Source: Brachybacterium sp042666875
GTDB taxonomy: Bacteria > Actinomycetota > Actinomycetes > Actinomycetales > Dermabacteraceae
Length of the DNA stretch: 64,000 nt
Assembly: GCF_042666875.1 (NCBI RefSeq)
Contig: NZ_JBHTCX010000007.1
Span: 285,543-349,542 of the forward strand
Direction of reading: 5' to 3'
Part shown: positions 18,501 to 27,120 of the stretch, piece after piece
Layout of the letters: each line of letters opens with the position of its first letter
Numbering within the stretch: the stretch's first letter is position 1
Translations under genes and position numbers: made by a program
The notes under the pieces: generated by a model
Databases searched by the model: none
The model's input: the letters and a program-made list of their open reading frames with translations, nothing else
What the model was told of the DNA's origin: nothing

Positions 18501-18909
18501 GCAGCAGCGGCCTCAGCACGCTGCGCCACTCGGAGACCTCCCGCTCGGACTTGGTCCGGTCAGCCATGGTGTTCAGCTCATACATCGCGGCCGCGGCATG
18601 CTTGCAGTCGGAGCCGACGGGGCACGTGCAGCTCGAGCGCACCGGCCGCCAGACGCCGCCCGGCTCCTCGGGCAGGAACCGGCGGGTGACCGCGGCCTGG
18701 TCGTACTCCTCCAGCTGCACGGTCACGCGGTACGGGGTGCTGGCCGCGCCGCGCACCTCTGCCCGGATGGAACGGGCCTCGTCGTCCCATCCCAGCTCCT
18801 GGACGCGGCCGCCGCGCGCATAGGCGAGGCCACGGCCCGCGGAGCGGTCCCCGACGAACTGGGAGATCGCAGCGGGCAGGATCCGTGGGGGGAGATCGAC
18901 GACCGGCAT
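15550..18909 (-). CDS. SNF2-family helicase with SWIM zinc finger
   Basis: Swi2/Snf2 ATPase of 1119 residues. Order of parts: SWIM zinc finger at residues 94-104 (C94, C96, C102, H104 in CTCPVGSDCKH), a long middle region, then the ATPase with Walker A DDMGLGKTVQT (Lys at about 680), a DEAQ box near 780, and the helicase C domain with DPWWNPAAENQAVDRAHRIGQ split over motifs V-VI (near residue 1040-1060). Bacterial proteins of this layout are thought to act on DNA- or RNA-polymerase-bound complexes; the target here is unknown. The ATG follows both a GAGAGG and a TAACCT hexamer, so its translation mode is unclear. Divergent from glmM. Confidence 0.92.
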   Translation of the reverse strand: MPVVDLPPRILPAAISQFVGDRSAGRGLAYARGGRVQELGWDDEARSIRAEVRGAASTPYRVTVQLEEYDQAAVTRRFLPEEPGGVWRPVRSSCTCPVGSDCKHAAAAMYELNTMADRTKSEREVSEWRSVLRPLLQEEQRSEGPQPLALRFDLEASPLESGRPRYAHEPATAEHVHAGSELRLGIRPLVRGKQGRWIKGGVSWRTFEYRVPGHDYVPAHAEALTRIFSAATAERSYTSGAVEHLWLSSIGSPLLWQSLSYAADVGVQFLTSGILESVEIAPTAEVELDLSAPAAESELAVRPRILIGGDPAPSAQLLGTGGVIDLASTIPADGDGDDAGRRGERFHARIAPVDSPVPIALQRLFQRPEPLRIPAAEREEFLGSAYPRLREITTVTSTDGSVEMPAIEPATLQVTAAYADGDRLTLTWSWRYHDPERTVPMDPAIGPRRDHEHEEAVLARAQQLWPTAGSRTPERLSGVDTAEFSTHVLDALDELEHVSAKVTGTRHAYRELDEAPHVRVTQHESRGKNDWFDLGFEITIEGKQIAFASLFTALAQGKSRLLMPDRTYFSLENPAFDALRELIAEGEALAEWDPDQQSISKYQVDIWNELEEIADEAVSSDAWQRSVGALQAGVDLTPPQPPRGLTADLRPYQRDGFAWLAFLYEHSLGGVLADDMGLGKTVQTLALIAHAHERAGTGSDAASSALPPFLVVAPASVVGVWRSEAERFTPGLDLRVVDRTRRARGTDLAEVAAGADVLVTSYTVLRIDAEEFAEQEFAGMVLDEAQFVKNRRARTHQAARGVHAPFRLAITGTPMENSLDDLWSIMSLAAPGLFGAATAFRQRYTTPIESGEHPERMEVLRARLRPFMLRRTKDLVAKELPPKQEQVWKVELAEDHRALYDSLLQRERKKVLGLIEDDLDRNRFIVFRSLTLLRMMALDPGIVDAQEHRDVHSSKLAALFDQLEEVLGEGHKVLLFSQFTSYLHRVAEQLDQRGVDYAYLDGSTRNREAAVRGFREGNAPVFLISLKAGGFGLTLTEADYVFLLDPWWNPAAENQAVDRAHRIGQERHLMVYRMVAEDTIEEKVLALQQKKADLFDALTDSGSAFREGITADDIRELLS

Positions 18910-18915
18910 CCTCTC

Positions 18916-18921
18916 AGGTTA
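18916..18921 (-). promoter_or_regulatory. -10 element of the SNF2 gene
   Basis: TAACCT on the minus strand ends 6 bases before the ATG. The intervening GAGAGG could also serve as a ribosome-binding site if transcription starts further upstream. Confidence 0.35.
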
Positions 18922-19099
18922 ACGAGAGCGCAGGCCCCTCGTCCCGTCGCCGGGGCATAGTTCACCTCCAATTCGTCACCCGGGGAGCCACCGATGCCGT
19001 GTGCACCGCGGCCGCCCACCGCCGGAGCGTTACAGTTTCCCCGGACCTCAGCCGTGGTTGCTCATCTTCGGCGCCCCCCGACCCTGAAAGGGCCAGCAC

Positions 19100-20446
19100 A
19101 TGGCACGACTGTTCGGAACCGACGGAGTGCGCGGACGCGCCAACGGGGACATCACCGCCGAACTGGCGGTCGAGCTCTCCGTGGGGGCGGCCCATGTCCT
19201 GGGCACCCTCGGCGCCTTCGGCGGCACCAAGCCGCGCGCCATCGTCGCCCGCGACACGCGGCCCTCGGGGGACTTCCTCTCCGCCGCCGTGTGCGCGGGA
19301 CTCGCCTCGGCCGGCGTCGACGTCCTGGACGCCGAGGTGCTCCCCACGCCGGGCCTGGCCCACCTGGTCCAGTCCACCGAGGCGGACCTCGGCGTGATGA
19401 TCTCCGCCTCCCACAACCCCGCGCCGGACAACGGCATCAAGTTCTTCGCCCGAGGCGGCACCAAGCTGCCGGACGAGGTGGAGGACGCCATCGAGGCCCG
19501 CCTCGGCGAGGAGTGGGAGCGGCCCCAGGGCACGGGCGTCGGCACGATCACCCGCTACCAGGGCGCGGTCGAGACCTACGTCGATCACCTGGTCTCGACC
19601 CTCGACCAGTCGCTGGAGGGCATCACCGTCGTCGCGGACTGCGCCAACGGCGCCGCCTGCCACTCCGGCCCGGCGATGCTGCGCCGCGCCGGTGCCACCG
19701 TCCACGTGATCGGCGACGGCAGCGACGGCGGCCTCATCAATGACGGCGTGGGCTCCACCCATCTCGGTCGGTTGCAGGAGGCCGTCCGGGAGAAGGGCGC
19801 CGACATCGGCGTGGCCTTCGACGGCGATGCCGACCGCTGCCTGGCGGTCGACGCCGACGGGGAGATCATCGACGGCGACCAGATCATGGGCATCCTCGCG
19901 CTCGACCTGAAGGAGAAGGGCCGCCTGCACGACGACACGCTCGTGGTCACGGTGATGAGCAACCTCGGTCTCAAGCTCGCCATGCGCGAGCACGGCATCA
20001 TGCTGGGCCAGACCGCGGTGGGAGATCGGTACGTGCTCGAGGAGATGAACCTCGGCAGCTACTCCATCGGCGGCGAGCAGTCCGGCCACGTCATCCTCGC
20101 CGACCACGCCACCACCGGCGACGGCGAGCTGACCGCCCTGCACCTGATCCAGCGCATGGCCAGCACCGGCCGCACCGCCCGCGAACTGGCCGACGTCATG
20201 ACGCGCCTCCCGCAGGCGCTGATCAACGTCAAGAACGTCGACAAGGCCCGCGCCACCATCGACCGCGGCGTGCTCGACGCCGTGGCCGCCGCGGAGAACG
20301 AGCTGGGTGAGACGGGCCGCGTGCTCCTGCGCCCCTCCGGCACCGAGCCCGTCGTGCGCGTCATGGTCGAGGCACCGACCGACGAGCAGGCCACCGACGT
20401 CGCCGAGCGCCTGGCCGCCCTGGTCCGCGACCGCGTCGGGCTCTGA
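19100..20446 (+). CDS. glmM: Phosphoglucosamine mutase GlmM
   Basis: Interconverts glucosamine-6-phosphate and glucosamine-1-phosphate on the way to UDP-GlcNAc for peptidoglycan. The 448-residue protein has the phosphoserine loop ISASHNPAPDNG (S104), the magnesium loop FDGDADRC at about residues 240-247, and the C-terminal phosphate loop RPSGTEPVVRVMVE. The start MARLFGTDGVRG is the family signature. glmS, the preceding step of the pathway, lies 1.5 kb downstream on the same strand with coaA between. The final codons are duplicated just past the stop (see repeat 20427-20556). Confidence 0.97.
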   Translation: MARLFGTDGVRGRANGDITAELAVELSVGAAHVLGTLGAFGGTKPRAIVARDTRPSGDFLSAAVCAGLASAGVDVLDAEVLPTPGLAHLVQSTEADLGVMISASHNPAPDNGIKFFARGGTKLPDEVEDAIEARLGEEWERPQGTGVGTITRYQGAVETYVDHLVSTLDQSLEGITVVADCANGAACHSGPAMLRRAGATVHVIGDGSDGGLINDGVGSTHLGRLQEAVREKGADIGVAFDGDADRCLAVDADGEIIDGDQIMGILALDLKEKGRLHDDTLVVTVMSNLGLKLAMREHGIMLGQTAVGDRYVLEEMNLGSYSIGGEQSGHVILADHATTGDGELTALHLIQRMASTGRTARELADVMTRLPQALINVKNVDKARATIDRGVLDAVAAAENELGETGRVLLRPSGTEPVVRVMVEAPTDEQATDVAERLAALVRDRVGL

Positions 20447-20556
20447 CGGGGAGCGGGCAGGCGGCGTCGGGCTGTGACCGGGCCTGGGGCGCTGCGACCG
20501 CGTCGGGCTCTGCCGGGGAATCGCGCCTCGGCGGGGCCTGGGGCGCTGCGACCGCG
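20427..20556 (+). repeat. Short direct repeats derived from the glmM 3' end
   Basis: A 19-base sequence GCGACCGCGTCGGGCTCTG occurs at 20427-20445, inside the last codons of glmM, and again at 20494-20512. A related 23-base unit (GGGCCTGGGGCGCTGCGACC plus GCG) occurs at 20480-20502 and 20534-20556. They look like slippage or duplication products of the gene's end. With the terminator at 20583-20619 they account for most of the 310-bp gap between glmM and coaA; I see nothing in 20620-20756. Confidence 0.7.
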
Positions 20557-20582
20557 CCGTCGTGACCATCGGCGGTAGTTCA

Positions 20583-20619
20583 TTCGAGGGTGCCCTGCGA
20601 TATGCGGGGCACCCTCGAA
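20583..20619. terminator. Bidirectional terminator between glmM and coaA
   Basis: A 13-bp perfect stem (20583-20595 with 20607-20619), extendable inward by three more pairs including one G-T, surrounds a GATAT loop. The stem ends in AA/TT, so it can serve the convergent glmM and coaA transcripts. Confidence 0.75.
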
Positions 20620-20756
20620 ACACGTCCCGTTCGGGGACAGTAGCTCCACGAGCCCGGACAGCTTCTCCGTGCCGCGCGGCCGCCGGGGACACGCGCAGCG
20701 GGCCGCCGGGGACGTGCGCAGCGGGGCCGGCAGTGGGCGGCGACGGACATCCGCGG

Positions 20757-21713
20757 TCACACCTTGCGCAGCAGCACCGAGTGCACGCGGTGCATCCCGT
20801 CCTTGCGCAGCACCAGGTCGGCGCGGCCGCGGGTGGGCAGCACGTTCTCGGTGAGGTTCGGCCCGTTGATGGTGCGCCAGATGCGCAGGGCGGTCTGCTC
20901 GGCCTCGTCGTCGGAGAGATTCGCGTAGCGGCGGAAGTAGGAGCGCGGATCGGAGAACGCCGTCCGGCGCAGCTGCAGGAACCGCTCCACGTACCAGCGC
21001 TGGACGTCCTCGGGCCGGGCGTCGACGTACACGGAGAAGTCGAAGAAGTCCGAGACGGCCATCCCCAGCCGCCCGTCGGGGCGCGGCCGCGCGGGCTGCA
21101 GCACGTTCAGCCCCTCGAGGATCAGCACATCGGGGTGCTCGACCACCGCCCGCTCGTCCTCGATGATGTCGTAGGTCAGGTGGGAGTAGACGGGGGCCTC
21201 GACCCGATCCTGGCCGGACTTCACGTCCGAGACGAACCGCAGCAGGCTGCGCCGGTCGTAGCTCTCGGGGAACCCCTTGCGATGCATGATCCCGCGGGCC
21301 TCGAGCTCGGCATTGGGCAGCAGGAACCCGTCGGTGGTGACCAGCTGCACCCGCGGCGTCTCCGGCCAGCGCGCCATCAGCTCGCGCAGCACGCGGGCCG
21401 TGGTGGACTTGCCCACCGCCACCGAGCCGGCGATCCCGATCACGTACGGCGTGCGGTGCTGGCGCTGGGCGAGGAAGTCCTCCCGGGCACGGCGCAGCGT
21501 CTCGGCCGCGGAGACCTGGAGGTTCAGCAGCCGGGAGATCGGCCGGTACACGGCATCGACCTCCTGCAGGTCGATCCGGTCGCCCAGACCGCGCAGACGG
21601 ATGACGTCATCCTCGGACAGGGGCAGGGGTGTCTGCTGCGACAGACGCGCCCAGTCGTCCCGCGGGATCTCCTCGAACGGGGTGACGGTGCTCGTCGCTG
21701 AAGCGGCCTTCAT
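20757..21713 (-). CDS. coaA: Pantothenate kinase, type I (CoaA)
   Basis: Phosphorylates pantothenate, the first and regulated step of coenzyme A synthesis. At 318 residues it matches type I enzymes. P-loop GIAGSVAVGKSTT at residues 93-105 (K102); other conserved parts are VTTDGFLLPN, MHRKGFPESYDRRSLLRF, LILEGLNVLQ and the late motif ADLVLRKDGMHRV. The frame is open 42 codons further upstream, but homology begins at this ATG; no good ribosome-binding site precedes it, so the exact start is uncertain by a few codons. Convergent with glmM, divergent from glmS. Confidence 0.95.
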   Translation of the reverse strand: MKAASATSTVTPFEEIPRDDWARLSQQTPLPLSEDDVIRLRGLGDRIDLQEVDAVYRPISRLLNLQVSAAETLRRAREDFLAQRQHRTPYVIGIAGSVAVGKSTTARVLRELMARWPETPRVQLVTTDGFLLPNAELEARGIMHRKGFPESYDRRSLLRFVSDVKSGQDRVEAPVYSHLTYDIIEDERAVVEHPDVLILEGLNVLQPARPRPDGRLGMAVSDFFDFSVYVDARPEDVQRWYVERFLQLRRTAFSDPRSYFRRYANLSDDEAEQTALRIWRTINGPNLTENVLPTRGRADLVLRKDGMHRVHSVLLRKV

Positions 21714-21910
21714 AGGGATGATTGTTCCGCACTCCAGAAGCAATCCGTGCACCGCCGCCCCGGGTGAGACCTGTGAGGCCCCAGAGGGCAGGTGCGCGAA
21801 CGTGATCACTCCTGCGCAGGTTCGGCCAGTGCCGTGCACGCGGGCCCCGCGAGGTGAGGAACGACTCGCCGGGAAACCGCGCTGTGGCAGCTGAGCGCCG
21901 TGCGGGTCGC

Positions 21911-21916
21911 TAGCGT
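21911..21916 (+). promoter_or_regulatory. -10 element of glmS
   Basis: TAGCGT ends 7 bases before the ATG at 21924, again with no ribosome-binding site. There is no room for a glmS-ribozyme-like leader if this promoter is used. Confidence 0.45.
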
Positions 21917-21923
21917 GAGCGGC

Positions 21924-23792
21924 ATGTGTGGAATCGTCGGATACGCAGGCCCTAAGGCCTCAGCACCCTCCTCCCGTCCCGTGGACGTCGCCCTCCAGGG
22001 CCTCGCCCGCCTCGAGTACCGCGGCTACGACTCCGCCGGCATCGCCGTGATCGATGACGGCGCCGTCGACGTCACCAAGCGCGCCGGCAAGCTCGCCAAC
22101 CTCCGTGAGGCGCTCGGTGAGAGCACCGAGACCTCCGGGCGCGTCGCCATCGCCCATACCCGCTGGGCAACCCACGGTGCCCCCACCGACGGCAACGCTC
22201 ACCCCCACGTCGGCGGCCGCGACGGCGAGCTCGCCCTGGTCCACAACGGCATCATCGAGAACTTCGCCGCGCTGCGCTCCGAGCTCGAGGGACAGGGATA
22301 CACCTTCACCTCCGAGACCGACACGGAGGCCGCCGCGCACCTGGTGGCCCGCGAGATGGAGACCACCGGTGACCTCACCGAGGCGATGCGCCGCACGGCC
22401 GCCTCGCTCGAGGGCGCCTTCACCCTGCTGGCAGTCCACCGCGACGCCCCGGACACCGTCGTCGCCGCCCGCCGCAACTCCCCGCTGGTCGTCGGCCTCG
22501 GCGACGGGGAGAACTTCCTCGGCTCCGACGTCGCCGCCTTCGTCGACTCCACCAAGGAGGCCCTCGAAGTCGGCCAGGACCAGGTCGTCACCGTCACCGC
22601 CGACGCCGTCTCCATCATCGACTTCGACGGCCACGAGGTCACCGACGCCAAGCGCTACACCATCGAATGGGACGCCGCCGCCGCGCAGAAGGGCGGCTAC
22701 CCCTCCTTCATGGCCAAGGAGATCCACGAGCAGGCCGCCGCCGTGGCCGACACCCTGCTGGGCCGCATGGAGAACGGCTCACTGCACCTGGACGAGATGG
22801 ACATCGATCCCTCCGTGCTGCGCAGCGTCGACAAGATCGTCGTGATCGCGTGCGGCACCGCCGCCAACGCCGGCGAGGTCGCCAAGTACGCCATCGAGCA
22901 CTGGTGCCGTATCCCCACCGAGGTCGAGCTGGCCCACGAGTTCCGCTACCGCGATCCCGTCGTCACCGAGAAGACCCTGGTGGTGGCGATCTCGCAGTCC
23001 GGCGAGACCATGGACACGCTGATGGCGGTGCGCCACGCCCGCGAGCAGGGCGCGAAGGTCGTCGCCATCTGCAACACCCGCGGCTCCACGATCCCGCGCG
23101 AATCCGACGCCGCCCTGTACCTCCACGTCGGGCCCGAGATCGCGGTGGCCTCGACCAAGGCGTACCTGGGCCAGATCGCCGCCTGCTACCTGCTGGGTCT
23201 GTTCCTCGCCCAGGTGCGCGGCAACTTCTACCCCGACGAGATCAGCGCCCTCATGGCCGATCTCGAGAAGCTCCCCGAGCACATCCAGACGGTGCTGGAC
23301 GACGCCGGCCAGATCGAGCGGCTCGCCGAGGACATGAAGGACGCCAGGAGCGTGCTGTTCCTGGGTCGCCACGTCGGCTACCCCACCGCGATGGAGGGCG
23401 CCCTCAAGCTCAAGGAGCTGGCCTACATCCACGCCGAGGGCTTCGCCGCCGGCGAGCTCAAGCACGGCCCGATCGCCCTGGTCGAGGAGGGTCAGCCGGT
23501 GTTCGTCATCGTGCCCTCCCCGAACGGCCGCCACTCGCTGCACTCCAAGGTCGTCTCCAACATCCAGGAGGTCCGTGCCCGCGGCGCCCGCACCCTGGTG
23601 ATCGCGGAGGAGGGCGACGACGACGTGGTGCCCTACGCCGACGAGGTGATCCGGGTGCCCGCCACCCGCACCCTGTTCGCCGCGCTGCTGACGGTCATCC
23701 CGCTGCAGATCTTCGCCTGCGAGCTGGCCACCGCGAAGGGCCTGGACGTCGACCAGCCGCGCAACCTCGCCAAGTCCGTCACCGTCGAGTGA
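21924..23792 (+). CDS. glmS: Glutamine-fructose-6-phosphate aminotransferase GlmS
   Basis: Makes glucosamine-6-phosphate from fructose-6-phosphate and glutamine, the entry step to amino sugars. The N-terminal Cys2 nucleophile follows directly after Met (MCGIVGYAG), which fixes the start. Residues 1 to about 235 are the Ntn-type glutaminase (with HTRWATHG, HNGIIENF); two SIS domains follow, with SQSGETMDTL in the first and the invariant C-terminal DQPRNLAKSVTVE. Length 622. It feeds GlmM in the same neighbourhood. Confidence 0.98.
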   Translation: MCGIVGYAGPKASAPSSRPVDVALQGLARLEYRGYDSAGIAVIDDGAVDVTKRAGKLANLREALGESTETSGRVAIAHTRWATHGAPTDGNAHPHVGGRDGELALVHNGIIENFAALRSELEGQGYTFTSETDTEAAAHLVAREMETTGDLTEAMRRTAASLEGAFTLLAVHRDAPDTVVAARRNSPLVVGLGDGENFLGSDVAAFVDSTKEALEVGQDQVVTVTADAVSIIDFDGHEVTDAKRYTIEWDAAAAQKGGYPSFMAKEIHEQAAAVADTLLGRMENGSLHLDEMDIDPSVLRSVDKIVVIACGTAANAGEVAKYAIEHWCRIPTEVELAHEFRYRDPVVTEKTLVVAISQSGETMDTLMAVRHAREQGAKVVAICNTRGSTIPRESDAALYLHVGPEIAVASTKAYLGQIAACYLLGLFLAQVRGNFYPDEISALMADLEKLPEHIQTVLDDAGQIERLAEDMKDARSVLFLGRHVGYPTAMEGALKLKELAYIHAEGFAAGELKHGPIALVEEGQPVFVIVPSPNGRHSLHSKVVSNIQEVRARGARTLVIAEEGDDDVVPYADEVIRVPATRTLFAALLTVIPLQIFACELATAKGLDVDQPRNLAKSVTVE

Positions 23793-23862
23793 CCGGCCCG
23801 GCAGGGGAGGGGCGCCGCGAAGCACCTTCCCTGCCGGGCGAGCCCCTCCCTGCTGAGGGTGT

Positions 23863-23868
23863 GATACT
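23863..23868 (+). promoter_or_regulatory. -10 element of acpS
   Basis: GATACT, extended upstream by TGT, ends 6 bases before the GTG at 23875. It favours GTG over the adjacent ATG at 23878 as the leaderless start and would head the acpS-nnr-alr-tsaE-tsaB-rimI run. Confidence 0.4.
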
Positions 23869-23874
23869 GCCGGG

Positions 23875-24354
23875 GTGATGAGCTTCCCCTTCGACCAGCC
23901 GACGCCCGGCCCCGAGGACAGCTTCGGGGGCCGGGCGTTCGCTCCGCGTGAGGACGGCACCGTGGCCGGCGTCGGCATCGACGTCGTGGACATCTCCCGC
24001 CTCGCCGAGATGACCGCGCGCACCCCCGCTCTGCTGGAGCGGCTATTCACGCCCGGTGAGCGCGGACTGTCGGCCGCGTCCCGCGCCGCCCGAGTGGCTG
24101 CGAAGGAGGCCGTCGGCAAGGCTCTCGGCTCCCCGGGCGACTTCTCCTGGCAGGACGTCACCGTCGACCGCACCGCCGCCCGCCGCCCCTACCTGCGCCT
24201 GCGCGGTGCCACCTTGCGGGCCGCCGAGGCACAGGGCATCGTGCACCTGCACCTGTCGCTGTCCCACGACGGGGACATCGCGACCGCGATCGTCGTCGCC
24301 GAACGTGAGCGGCCCTCGGGAGACCGGGGGCCCGGGGAAGGAGGCACCGCATGA
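23875..24354 (+). CDS. acpS: Holo-[acyl-carrier-protein] synthase AcpS
   Basis: Transfers 4'-phosphopantetheine from CoA to acyl carrier protein. The two family motifs are GVGIDVVDISRL (magnesium Asp36) and RVAAKEAVGKALG (residues 73-85, Glu78). It has an unconserved N-terminal extension of about 30 residues and is 159 residues long, against roughly 125 for the compact members. GTG-ATG are adjacent at the start. The stop overlaps nnr by 4 bp, opening a tightly packed operon. Confidence 0.93.
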   Translation: MMSFPFDQPTPGPEDSFGGRAFAPREDGTVAGVGIDVVDISRLAEMTARTPALLERLFTPGERGLSAASRAARVAAKEAVGKALGSPGDFSWQDVTVDRTAARRPYLRLRGATLRAAEAQGIVHLHLSLSHDGDIATAIVVAERERPSGDRGPGEGGTA

Positions 24355-25934
24355 TCCGTGGATACACCGCCCAGGAGGTCCGCGAGGCGGAACAGCCGCT
24401 GCTGTCCGCCGGCCAGCCGCTGATGCTGCGCGCCGCCCGCGCCCTCGCCGACCGGGTCCGGGAACGGCTCGAGGCCGGGGCCGACGAGGAGCCGGACAGC
24501 CCCGAGCCCCACCGCGAGACCCCCGTCGGCCCCCGCGTCCTCGTGCTCGCCGGTCGCGGGTCCAACGGCGGGGACGGACTGCACGCCGCCGCGATGCTGC
24601 GCCGCGACGGCATCGCAGCCGAAGCGATCGCCGCCTCCGACGGCGTCCACGCCGAGGGCGCCGCAGCGCTCCGGGACGCCGGCGGCACCATCCACTCCCT
24701 GGCAGAGAGCTCCGCCGACGACCTCCGCCAGGTCATCGCGGGCGCCGGTCTCGTCCTGGACGCGATCCTCGGCATCGGCGGGCGCCCCGAGATCCCCGCC
24801 GCTCTCGAACCCCTGCTGGAGGCCGTGCGCGCCGAGCAGGTCCCGGTGATCGCCGTGGACGTGCCCAGCTTCGTCGACGCCACCAGCGGCCAGGCGGCGC
24901 CCAGCGCCCTCGCAGCGAGCGAGACCGTCACCTTCGGCGCCGTCAAGGCCGGCCTGCTGCTCCCCGGCGCCGCGCACCTGACAGGGACCCTCCACCCCGT
25001 CGACCTCGGCCTCGGCGAGCATCTGCCCGCCCGGCCCGCCGCCGAACGCCTCGAGGACAGCGACCTGCGCGCGCTGTGGCCCCGCCCGGAGCGGGACGCC
25101 ACCAAGTACTCCCGCGGCGTGGTCGCCGTCGTCGCCGGCAGCCCCCGGTTCCCCGGTGCCGCCGTGCTGACCTGCTCCGGCGCCGCCCGCGCCGGGGCGG
25201 GAATGGTGCGCTGCGTGGCGCCGCAGAGCGTCCTGGACCTCGTGCTCCAGACCCGGCCGGAGGTCGTCGGCCAGCCCACCGACACCGTGGACCTCGAGGA
25301 GATCGGCCGCACCGACGCCCTCGTCGTCGGCTCCGGGATCGGGGGCGAGGACCCCCGGGCCCGCGCCGGCCTCGACGTGCTCTCCCATGACATCGACCAC
25401 GCCGGCGAGCACGGGAAGGACCGGGACGGCGACGGGGGAGCAGGCGGGCTGGAACGCGGCGTGATCGACGCGGGCGGCCTCGCCGCCATGACCGCCGAGC
25501 ACCGCTTCGGGTCCGACGTGGTCCTCACCCCGCACCGCGGCGAGGCCGAACGGCTCGCCGATCGTCTCGGGATCGGCACCGACCTCCCCGGCCCCGAGCT
25601 CGCGGCCGCGCTCGCCGGCGCGACCGGCGCGACCGTGCTGCTCAAGGGCGCCGTGACCCTGATCGCCCCGGGGGACGGCGGCCCCTTGCGCGCCCAGGAC
25701 GACGCCACCTCCCAGCTCGCCACCGCCGGCACCGGAGACGTCCTGGCCGGCGTGATCGGAACCCTGCTGGCCGCCGGTCTGCCCGGACCGGATGCCGCAG
25801 CCCTCGGCGCGATGCTCCATGGTCGCGCGGGGCGCCTCGCGTCCCGGGACGGCCTCCAGCCCCTGGTCGCCCTCGACGTCGCCGACCACCTCCCCGCTGC
25901 ACTCGGGGCTATCCTGGCGGGCGCCCTGCCGTGA
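24351..25934 (+). CDS. nnr: Bifunctional NAD(P)HX epimerase/dehydratase
   Basis: Repairs hydrated, inactive NADH and NADPH. The N-terminal YjeF_N half (about 1-215) is the epimerase, with the loop VLAGRGSNGGDGLHAA at 66-81 (canonical form GPGNNGGDG; here Arg69 and Ser71 differ). The C-terminal ribokinase-like half (about 230-527) is the ATP/ADP-dependent dehydratase, with the late motif TAGTGDVLAGVIG. A repetitive acidic insert lies near residues 40-60, and another non-conserved Gly/Asp-rich insert near 345-370. 527 residues in all. Overlaps acpS; alr follows after 13 bp. Confidence 0.93.
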   Translation: MIRGYTAQEVREAEQPLLSAGQPLMLRAARALADRVRERLEAGADEEPDSPEPHRETPVGPRVLVLAGRGSNGGDGLHAAAMLRRDGIAAEAIAASDGVHAEGAAALRDAGGTIHSLAESSADDLRQVIAGAGLVLDAILGIGGRPEIPAALEPLLEAVRAEQVPVIAVDVPSFVDATSGQAAPSALAASETVTFGAVKAGLLLPGAAHLTGTLHPVDLGLGEHLPARPAAERLEDSDLRALWPRPERDATKYSRGVVAVVAGSPRFPGAAVLTCSGAARAGAGMVRCVAPQSVLDLVLQTRPEVVGQPTDTVDLEEIGRTDALVVGSGIGGEDPRARAGLDVLSHDIDHAGEHGKDRDGDGGAGGLERGVIDAGGLAAMTAEHRFGSDVVLTPHRGEAERLADRLGIGTDLPGPELAAALAGATGATVLLKGAVTLIAPGDGGPLRAQDDATSQLATAGTGDVLAGVIGTLLAAGLPGPDAAALGAMLHGRAGRLASRDGLQPLVALDVADHLPAALGAILAGALP

Positions 25935-25947
25935 TCGAAGGAGTTCG

Positions 25948-27120
25948 ATGACCATCCCGATGCCCGCCGAGGACCCTCGGCACGTGCCCAACCGTGTCGT
26001 GATCGACCCCGCGGCCATCACCGAGAACACCCGCGCCCTGACCGGCCAGCTCGAGGAGCACACAGCCCTGATGGCCGTGGTGAAGGCCGACGGCTACGGT
26101 CACGGCATGCTGACGGCGGCGCGCGCGGCGCTCGAGGGCGGGGCGACCTGGCTGGGCGTCGCCCATCCCGCCAGTGCACTGGCCCTCTCCCGCGCCGGCC
26201 TCGACGTGCACATCCTCACCTGGCTGTACGAACCGCACACCGCCGCCGAGGTGCTGCCCGACGTCCTCACCGCCGGCATCGACGTGTCCGTCGGGTCCCC
26301 GGAGATGCTCGAGCTGGTCGCCGCTGCCGCCCGCCAGGCCGAGCGCCGCGCCCGCGTGCACCTGAAGATCGACACCGGCATGGGGCGCAACGGCATCCTG
26401 CCCTGGCAGGTGCGCGAGATCGGCGCCGCCATGCAGCAGGACGACTTCGTCCAGGTCGTCGCCGCCTGGACCCACCTCACCAGCGCGGACGACCCCGCGG
26501 ACCCCGCCACGGACCAGCAGGTCGACCTGTTCGACTCCGCGTGCGAGGCCCTGGCCGACGAGATCGGCCCGATCCCCCTGCAGCACATCGCCAACTCGGC
26601 GGCGCTGCTGTCCCGCCCGGACCTCCACCGCGACCTGGTCCGTCCCGGCATCGCCCTGTACGGCTACCCGCCGGTGCCCACCGACGTCCCGCTGCGGCCC
26701 GCGATGACCCTGACCAGCCGGCTGGCCATCGTCAAGGAGGTCCCCGAGGGGCACAGCCTGGGGTACGGGAGGATCCGCAGCACCAGCCGTCGCACCCGGC
26801 TGGGCCTGGTCCCGATCGGGTACGCCGACGGCCTGCACCGCGCCGGCAGCGACCGCTGCGACGTGCTCGTGCGCACCGGCTCCGGGGACCACATCGCCCC
26901 GCAGGTCGGCCGCATCAGCATGGACCAGATCATCATCGACCTGGGCCCCGACAGCGACGCCGTCGCCGGGGACGAGGTCTTCCTGTTCGGGGACGCCGGC
27001 GGTGAGGCCACCGCGCCGACCGCGAGCACCGCCGATGACTGGGCACTGGCCGCCGGCACCATCCCCTACGAGATCCTCACCTCCGTCTCCGGCCGCGTGA
27101 TGCGGGAGACCCGCGCATGA
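25948..27120 (+). CDS. alr: Alanine racemase
   Basis: PLP enzyme that makes D-alanine for peptidoglycan. 390 residues. The PLP lysine is K46 in VVKADGYGHG; LKIDTGMGRNG, the motif HIANSAALL and VPIGYADGLHR are also present. The ATG is fixed by GAAGGAG 5 bases upstream; the frame opens earlier inside nnr. The TGA overlaps the tsaE start by 4 bp. Confidence 0.97.
   Translation: MTIPMPAEDPRHVPNRVVIDPAAITENTRALTGQLEEHTALMAVVKADGYGHGMLTAARAALEGGATWLGVAHPASALALSRAGLDVHILTWLYEPHTAAEVLPDVLTAGIDVSVGSPEMLELVAAAARQAERRARVHLKIDTGMGRNGILPWQVREIGAAMQQDDFVQVVAAWTHLTSADDPADPATDQQVDLFDSACEALADEIGPIPLQHIANSAALLSRPDLHRDLVRPGIALYGYPPVPTDVPLRPAMTLTSRLAIVKEVPEGHSLGYGRIRSTSRRTRLGLVPIGYADGLHRAGSDRCDVLVRTGSGDHIAPQVGRISMDQIIIDLGPDSDAVAGDEVFLFGDAGGEATAPTASTADDWALAAGTIPYEILTSVSGRVMRETRA

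Noticed and set aside
15457..18960. Open frame of 1167 codons on the plus strand
   Set aside because: It is antisense to the SNF2/SWIM helicase gene over its length. Its translation is Arg/Gly/Val/Leu-rich without motifs, an effect of high GC codon bias.
21714..21923. glmS ribozyme or riboswitch
   Set aside because: That ribozyme is a Firmicutes feature, no matching fold is seen, and the likely promoter leaves no leader.
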